A DNA stretch of 64,000 nucleotides from Dendrocalamus latiflorus (taxonomy: Eukaryota; Streptophyta; Magnoliopsida; Poales; Poaceae). The translations under genes and the position numbers were made by a program. Of this stretch, positions 59,401-64,000 are shown piece by piece. The notes beneath the pieces are model-generated. The model saw only the letters and a list, made by a program, of their open reading frames with translations. It made no database searches and had not been told where the DNA came from. Every line of letters begins with the position of its first letter. Position 1 is the first letter of the stretch. Where the stretch lies: contig CM029612.1 in assembly GCA_017311315.1 (NCBI GenBank), forward strand, positions 54,022,200 to 54,086,199, given 5' to 3'.

Positions 59401-60087
59401 CGCGGGAGTTAAGGGATCGTGTGGGTAAAGCTGAGCAAACTCTGCAGAGTCAAATAAATGGTATTCGAATACGCCGTGCTCCCGGTCATTGGAGCTGTGT
59501 CACTTGGGTGATTCCAGCAGCAAAGCTTAAGTAGTTTTGTAAATGGTTTTAATTTGATTAGTTGGTTAAGTAACTCTTGATGAAAAACCCCTGAGTTCTT
59601 GAGAAGTAGTTTTGGGTCCATTTTCTCAAAATGATTGCAAATAAAACTGCATCCACCAAAGGTTAATAAAACCAGTATTACTCCCTTCCTTTGATGTTCC
59701 GTGCATGTAATAAGTTAGGGTCCCTTTTGGGACTTGCTGAGCCGGTTGTTTGGCTCACGGCTTGCTTAATCCACTCTTTAGAGGATCAAGACAAAGGTGA
59801 AGGTTTCTCCGTCAAGGACGCCCTGAAGATTGCTTTGTCGTCGAGGACTCGTGGCTTTAGGTCTTGGCCGCGCTCAAGCGGATTCTGGAGTTTTTGTGAT
59901 GTAAGTATACTTTGGGCTTGCACGCCCCGCTGTAGAAAATGGATGTTAATCCTTATGTAAAATATATGCTGGACTTTTGTTGTAAGCATGCAATGGTATA
60001 CTCTTGCGCGACGTTCCATAACCGTTCATGCGTGAATAGTTGAGGAATGCCGTGTCCGTACGCGCCCCTGGAAACGGGGGCGTTACA
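56487..60087 (+). repeat. 3' LTR of the chromovirus (3601 bp)
   Basis: Nearly identical to 47634-51238. Differences seen are at about 47691/56544, 48077/56957, 48826/57679, 49272/58125 and 50437/59290, plus the GT-repeat length. Confidence 0.95.
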
Positions 60088-60092
60088 GTTTC

Positions 60093-60960
60093 TGAATAAT
60101 TTCTGCAGCTCCAAGCTTAATTAGTTTCACTGGCGTAAGCGGCCATTTGCCATAGCTAGCCAGGAGGTCGCTTCGACGTACATTATCATCTGCTTCCCCG
60201 TACTTACAAGTTGTGGTTTTAGATGCCACTCAGATAGTTTAAAATAAACTAATTTATAGTTGAAATTATATGATAGCCGACTAAAATTAGATTATAGTTG
60301 ATGACGACTTATTTAAAGTAACCAAAGTTAAAAAAATTAATATATATATATATATATAATAGGTTAATCTATCACAAACAATACAAACGAATACAGAAAA
60401 AGAATAAAAACAAAAAACAAAATTTATAAATAATAAAAAATAAATCAGAAGCTAAAAAGTCGAGTTAAAATAAACAGGAGCTCGATCATTCTGTTTTTTT
60501 CCCCTAGAGGAAAAATATTCAGAGACGAGTCTCCAACGTCGCGGGGCGAGGTGCGCCGTGCGTATGCACGTACTTACTGCACCAACCACCTTGGCATCCC
60601 ATCACGCTTTGCCATTTCGACTGGTCCCATATTTGCATTGCCCGTCTCCATCGCGCGGCCTTGGTTTCTTATTAGAGTGGAATACGGTGCTTCTTCTGCA
60701 GGAGAAGTGTAGCTGTACTTGGTTCCTTCTGTAGGCAATATGAAAGGGGGAAAAACGAGGAATTGGAAGATGAATTATACCTGAAGCAGTCCTTTTAGTT
60801 TAGGAAGCTGAAGCAGTCCTTTTAGTTTAGGAAGCTTCAGGCTCATTTTTTTCGGCTGCGACTGATTTCTCCAGCTATGCGAAGTGAAATTATTCAGTTG
60901 CAACTAATTTGAATTTTATGTTGTTGTTAGGATGATCTCAACCCTTTGACCGCGTCCTGA
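60093..60960. other. Intergenic region with degenerate MITE and tandem duplication
   Basis: Host sequence resumes after the target duplication. A diverged relative of the GATC-TTCGGCT MITE lies at about 60220-60480, with a TA run at 60342-60358. A 27-bp unit (GAAGCAGTCCTTTTAGTTTA...) is directly repeated at about 60782-60835. No gene. Confidence 0.45.
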
Positions 60961-61007
60961 TCGGGGGCGCCCAGCCCAATAGGCTGGTGGGCCCCTGTCG
61001 CCAGCGC

Positions 61008-61015
61008 TATATAAA
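61008..61015 (+). promoter_or_regulatory. TATA box upstream of the chimeric locus
   Basis: GCGCTATATAAACAGAGG, followed by a GC-rich leader and an ATG at 61242. A strong TATA box by sequence; whether it is used is unknown. Confidence 0.55.
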
Positions 61016-61241
61016 CAGAGGTGGGGGCCGGGCGGCACGTATCCCAAGGTTGACCGTACCGCCGCCACCCCACCGACAAACCCTAGACCGATCTAAGAGG
61101 GGGCGCTGTAGCGACGGAAAGCTCCACCGCCGTTCACCGCCGCCACGGAGACGCCGCCGCTCGGGACACGCCGCCGAGGAGCCCCGCACCTCTTCCCCGA
61201 CCGTCGCTGCCCGTGCGCAGACTTCACCGAGCGTCCCCGCA

Positions 61242-61272
61242 ATGGCCTCCTCCTCCTCCTCTGCATCCGAAG
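61242..61272 (+). CDS. Short first coding exon of unknown gene or captured fragment
   Basis: ATGGCCTCC followed by Ser codons (MASSSSSASEG), ending at a donor-like GGTTGGT. The leader (61020-61241) and this exon look like the 5' end of a real transcription unit. However, no continuing exon of the same gene could be identified; the next coding-like segment is the starch synthase fragment. Confidence 0.35.
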
Positions 61273-61510
61273 GTTGGTACCCCTCTCCCTCTCGGTTTTA
61301 CCTCAAGAACATGAACCCTAAAAGAACCCCGCTAGATCTAACCTAGAAGATCCTAAAAGCTAAAGACCTAGACCTAACAGTTGTGTGTACCACTCGCATA
61401 CTTATGCTTATGTTGGCCATATATAAATTATTTAACTCTCTGTTTCAGTACTGGTGCGGATATTTGCCTGTTCAACCTTTTGTTGCACTCTATTTCAAGT
61501 CCATTATACT

Positions 61511-61695
61511 TTCTGTGAATGTTGTTGAGGGCAAGAGTGCTACAAAGAAGGCATTGCAGCAGAAGCTTGGATTACAGCAAGCAAACTGACACCCCTGTTG
61601 TCGGAATCATCAGTTGTCTAACGGTCCAGAAGGGCATTCACCTTATCAAACATGCAATTTATCGAACTCTTGAATGCAATGAGCAGGTCTTGTCT
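61511..61695 (+). pseudogene. Starch synthase III gene fragment
   Basis: Two adjacent frames encode NVVEGKSATKKALQQKLGL and TPVVGII, LTVQKGIHLIKHAIYRTLE. These correspond to consecutive residues at the start of the glycosyltransferase-5 C-terminal catalytic half of plant starch synthase III, normally NVVEGK...ALQQ.LGL followed by P.VGIITRLT.QKGIHLIKHAI. A small insertion near 61588 puts them in different frames, and the similarity stops after about 61 residues on both sides. It is not a functional synthase. Confidence 0.75.
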
Positions 61696-62318
61696 CTTGC
61701 AGTCTTGCTCATAGATGAAACCAATGTTTGCTTGCGAGCTTCCTATACGTATGCTTTTGTCATTTATCCTTTGTTCAATTTTTTAAAAACTAAAGCACGT
61801 TGCCTTTCGTTAATAGGTGGTTTCAAATGATTTTTTGACTCAAATAAATCAAAAACCAAAATAAATTAAAATTAGAAATCAGCATGTTTCAAATGACTTT
61901 TAGCTCAAATAAATCAAAAATCAAAATAAAAAGTCTATTGGAGCGAGACAGATATCTCTACCCCTAAAATCCACCAGTTCAGTTCTTTCCTACAACCACC
62001 CTAAATTGTGCCCCCAGCAGTCATGAGTTTTCCTGCGTCCACACCAATTCGTGTCCCTAGGAAAACCAACCAGTGAAATCAACGATCAAGGATCAATTCC
62101 CACCTTTCTCTCTCCTTACCCACTCATATCCAAGTATCCAAATTCATCGAAGGCGACGCCCACCTCCCCCGTGCGACTCGCGATCCCAGCCGGACCCACC
62201 CGCTCTCTCTGATCCCCCCACCTCGCGATTTCCCCGTCCGAGCCCATCTCGCCTCTCCCCGCCGCCGCCGCTTCACCCGCGCGGCCGAGCGCACCGACCC
62301 CCTCCCCTCCCGATCGCC

Positions 62319-62835
62319 ATGGCCTCCACGGCCTTCGCCGCTGCCAAGTTCCTCCCGGCCACCCACCTCGACTCCTCCCCCCGCCTCTCCCCGCTCCGGC
62401 CCGCCCCCACCGCTAACCTCTGCTTCTCCCCGCTCTCAGCCGCCTCCTCGTCCTCCCTCCTCCGCCTCCGATCCCCTTCCCCGTCCGGCCCCGGAGGTAA
62501 GCTGCCCCCTCCCCCGCGATCCTACGGTGGCGGCGGCGGATCTGGCGATGCCGCGGACTCCGGGGGTGACGGCCGCGGCGGCGGCATCCTCGGCCTCTTT
62601 CTCGCCGGATGGGCGGCCCGCGTCGCCGCGGATCCCCAGTTCCCGTTCAAGGTCCTCATGGAGGAGCTCGTCGGTGTCAGCGCCTGCGTGCTCGGCGACA
62701 TGGCCTCCCGCCCCAACTTTGGCCTCAACGAGCTCGACTTCGTCTTCTCCACCCTCGTCGTCGGATCCATCCTCAACTTCGTCCTCATGTACCTCCTCGC
62801 CCCCACAGCCGGCGTCTCCGCCGCCGCGTCCTCCC
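62319..62835 (+). pseudogene. RETICULATA-related N-terminal gene fragment
   Basis: From the Met at 62319 the frame encodes a Ser/Ala/Pro-rich chloroplast transit peptide (about 70 residues) and a Gly-rich linker. Family segments follow: ILGLFLAGWAARVAADPQFPF, LMEELVGVSACVLGDMASRP, and NFGLNELDFVFSTLVVGSIL, NFVLMYLLAPTA. This matches the first half of plant RETICULATA-related (DUF3411) proteins of the chloroplast envelope, which affect mesophyll development. The similarity ends after SAAASS; the second membrane-spanning half is absent and replaced by CSN6 sequence in another frame. The 5' UTR (about 62090-62318) seems to have come along. Confidence 0.75.
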
Positions 62836-62849
62836 ACCTTCTCCCCGAG

Positions 62850-63126
62850 TCCCCACGTTCTTCGAGCTCGTCCTCGACCCCGTCTCCACCACCCTCGACC
62901 GCGCCTTCCTCGAGAAGAAGCAGGAGCTCTGTAAGCTAACGACAAATCTCGTGGTTTTCAGGGTTTGGTGACGCCTAGAATGCTAGGGTTTGTGGGTGGT
63001 CTGATTGGTGCTTGTTGCGGTCGTGTGGCTTTGCAGATAAGAAGGTGTTCCCGGACTTCTTCGTGCTGGGGGTGGTACTCCACCGGGAGCGATGTGCAGG
63101 ACACTGACATGCTAATCCACAAGGCT
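62850..63126 (+). pseudogene. COP9 signalosome subunit 6 (CSN6) gene fragment
   Basis: Two exons with the intron kept (62931-63036, GT-AG). The first encodes FELVLDPVSTTLDRAFLEKK up to 62930. The second (63037-63126) encodes KKVFPDFFVLG and, after a one-base G insertion at about 63071, WYSTGSDVQDTDMLIHKA. This is the MPN-domain part of CSN6, a non-catalytic subunit of the complex that deneddylates cullins. The frame differs from the preceding RETICULATA fragment and is broken within exon two. A donor GTGAGT follows at 63127, but no next exon is seen before the window ends. Confidence 0.8.
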
Positions 63127-64000
63127 GTGAGTTCTTAGGACCTTCCGTTTAAGTGCCTAATCTCTGAGACACTGACAATGTGCTTGCTGTTTGCTCTTGT
63201 TATGAGGAAAAATCTGGGTGCTTGGTGCAATGTACTGTTGGTATGTTTAGGGCTGCTAATAGTAGGTTGTACATTGGGGTTTCTTGATTGCCACGTGCCA
63301 AAAGATTTGGTAGAAGATGACATGATTTTCTTAGCGCTGTGCATACAATTATTATGCTGTTTATCTGATTGGAAGTGTTCATCAGTAGTTTTACTGTGTG
63401 CCATTGTACTTCATTTGTTCCCTTGCAAAATGAGGGAAAAAAGTTGCTTAGTGCTTATGGAAGGCTGGGGATTCTCTTGTTGTAGTGTTATAATGGGTGT
63501 TGGAGCAGATGGTAGGCACTGATTGCCATCAGTGAGAACCAAAGAGTGTAATCCCCATTATGCTTCTGATAAGGTTCAATTTGGGTTTGGGATATTTTTT
63601 CCATAGGTGAGTGAGTTTGGTTCTTTTGCTCAAATTCTGTACTGCACCTGTTCTCGATCAGGCATATAAATCGAGGGTACAACTGTTGCAAGCTGCAATG
63701 CTAAATACATGAACCAACAATACCTTTGAAACTGAATCATGTTAACATTAGATATAAAATATTTTCTCTAATCATGTTGTATGTCAAAATGGTATATGGC
63801 TTATGTCATGGCCAGCAATAACAGATATTACTTATGAATAACAGATATTACTTATGTTGAGATTATATTCAGCTGTCCTCAAGCTCTATTCTGAGCTTTG
63901 CTCAAGTTTTGTGACCAAATGAAATGTAGAACATGACCAGAAATTTCATCAACTTTACGATAGTTGAAGAATTGCTTATCGACATTGATATTCTTTTGAG
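63127..64000. other. Probable captured CSN6 intron and flanking DNA
   Basis: T-rich, intron-like sequence after the donor at 63127. A 15-bp direct repeat unit AATAACAGATATTACTTATG lies at about 63818-63855. No exon or transposon terminus recognised up to the edge of the window. Confidence 0.4.

Larger units (their letters stand above)
47634..60087 (+). mobile_element. Tekay/Del-type Ty3/Gypsy chromovirus, complete but pol-defective
   Basis: Bounded by a perfect 5-bp target duplication GTTTC (47629-47633 and 60088-60092). LTRs of 3605 and 3601 bp start TGAAAAGCCCC and end GGGGGCGTTACA. PBS (51244-51255), gag, broken protease/RT/RNase H/integrase, a chromodomain and a polypurine tract follow in the order PR-RT-RH-INT-CHD, which defines chromoviruses. 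I count five substitutions plus a 4-bp GT-repeat difference between the LTRs. At the usual grass rate of about 1.3e-8 per site per year that is roughly 50,000 years. Despite this youth, pol has several stops and frameshifts. Confidence 0.95.

Noticed and set aside
61954..61967. TCTCTACCCCTAAA as a Helitron 5' terminus
   Set aside because: It resembles the start of some grass Helitrons but lies downstream of the starch synthase fragment, so it cannot delimit the whole mosaic. No matching 3' terminus seen.

Overview
The window is nuclear DNA of a grass (Poaceae), most likely a panicoid such as a sorghum, Miscanthus, Setaria or Panicum relative. The grounds are GC-rich first exons, small GT-AG introns, several hAT, MULE, PIF and CACTA-derived short elements, and long Ty3/Gypsy LTR elements primed by initiator tRNA-Met. 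I see no bacterial or organellar features.

Layout. (1) 1-10926 is a minus-strand, very young, non-autonomous LTR element. It has about 5.15 kb LTRs around a 2.6 kb non-coding core (LARD-like), and its outer 3' LTR runs off the left edge of the window. (2) 10927-13260 is probably an old LTR remnant that the element landed in. (3) 13.3-44.2 kb is the genic part: a TSP9-like thylakoid phosphoprotein (+), a C3H25/RBMX2-type RRM-CCCH splicing protein (+), the chloroplast anthranilate synthase alpha subunit (-, 11 exons), an NPC6-type non-specific phospholipase C (+), a decayed METTL21-like methyltransferase (-), and a small uncharacterised plant protein (-). From memory, C3H25 and the anthranilate synthase gene OASA1 are also neighbours near the end of rice chromosome 3, so this looks like a collinear block. 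Introns and spacers carry many short elements; five have target duplications that can be read directly. (4) 47634-60087 is a complete, very young Tekay/Del-type chromovirus (3.6 kb LTRs, 5-bp target duplication) with an open gag and a pol broken by stops and frameshifts. (5) 60.9-63.1 kb holds same-strand fragments of three unrelated host genes (starch synthase III, RETICULATA-related, COP9 signalosome subunit 6). Some introns are retained, and an upstream TATA box with a short coding exon precedes them. This looks like DNA-level gene-fragment capture and is the most unusual locus here.

The host genes are ordinary and do not form an operon or shared pathway: tryptophan synthesis (anthranilate synthase), phospholipid hydrolysis (NPC6), pre-mRNA splicing (C3H25) and thylakoid light-harvesting regulation (TSP9). 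The mobile elements are related in a more interesting way. The non-autonomous element and the chromovirus share the primer-binding site and about 37 bp at the polypurine tract, so they probably use the same replication machinery. Both inserted recently, although neither carries an intact pol.
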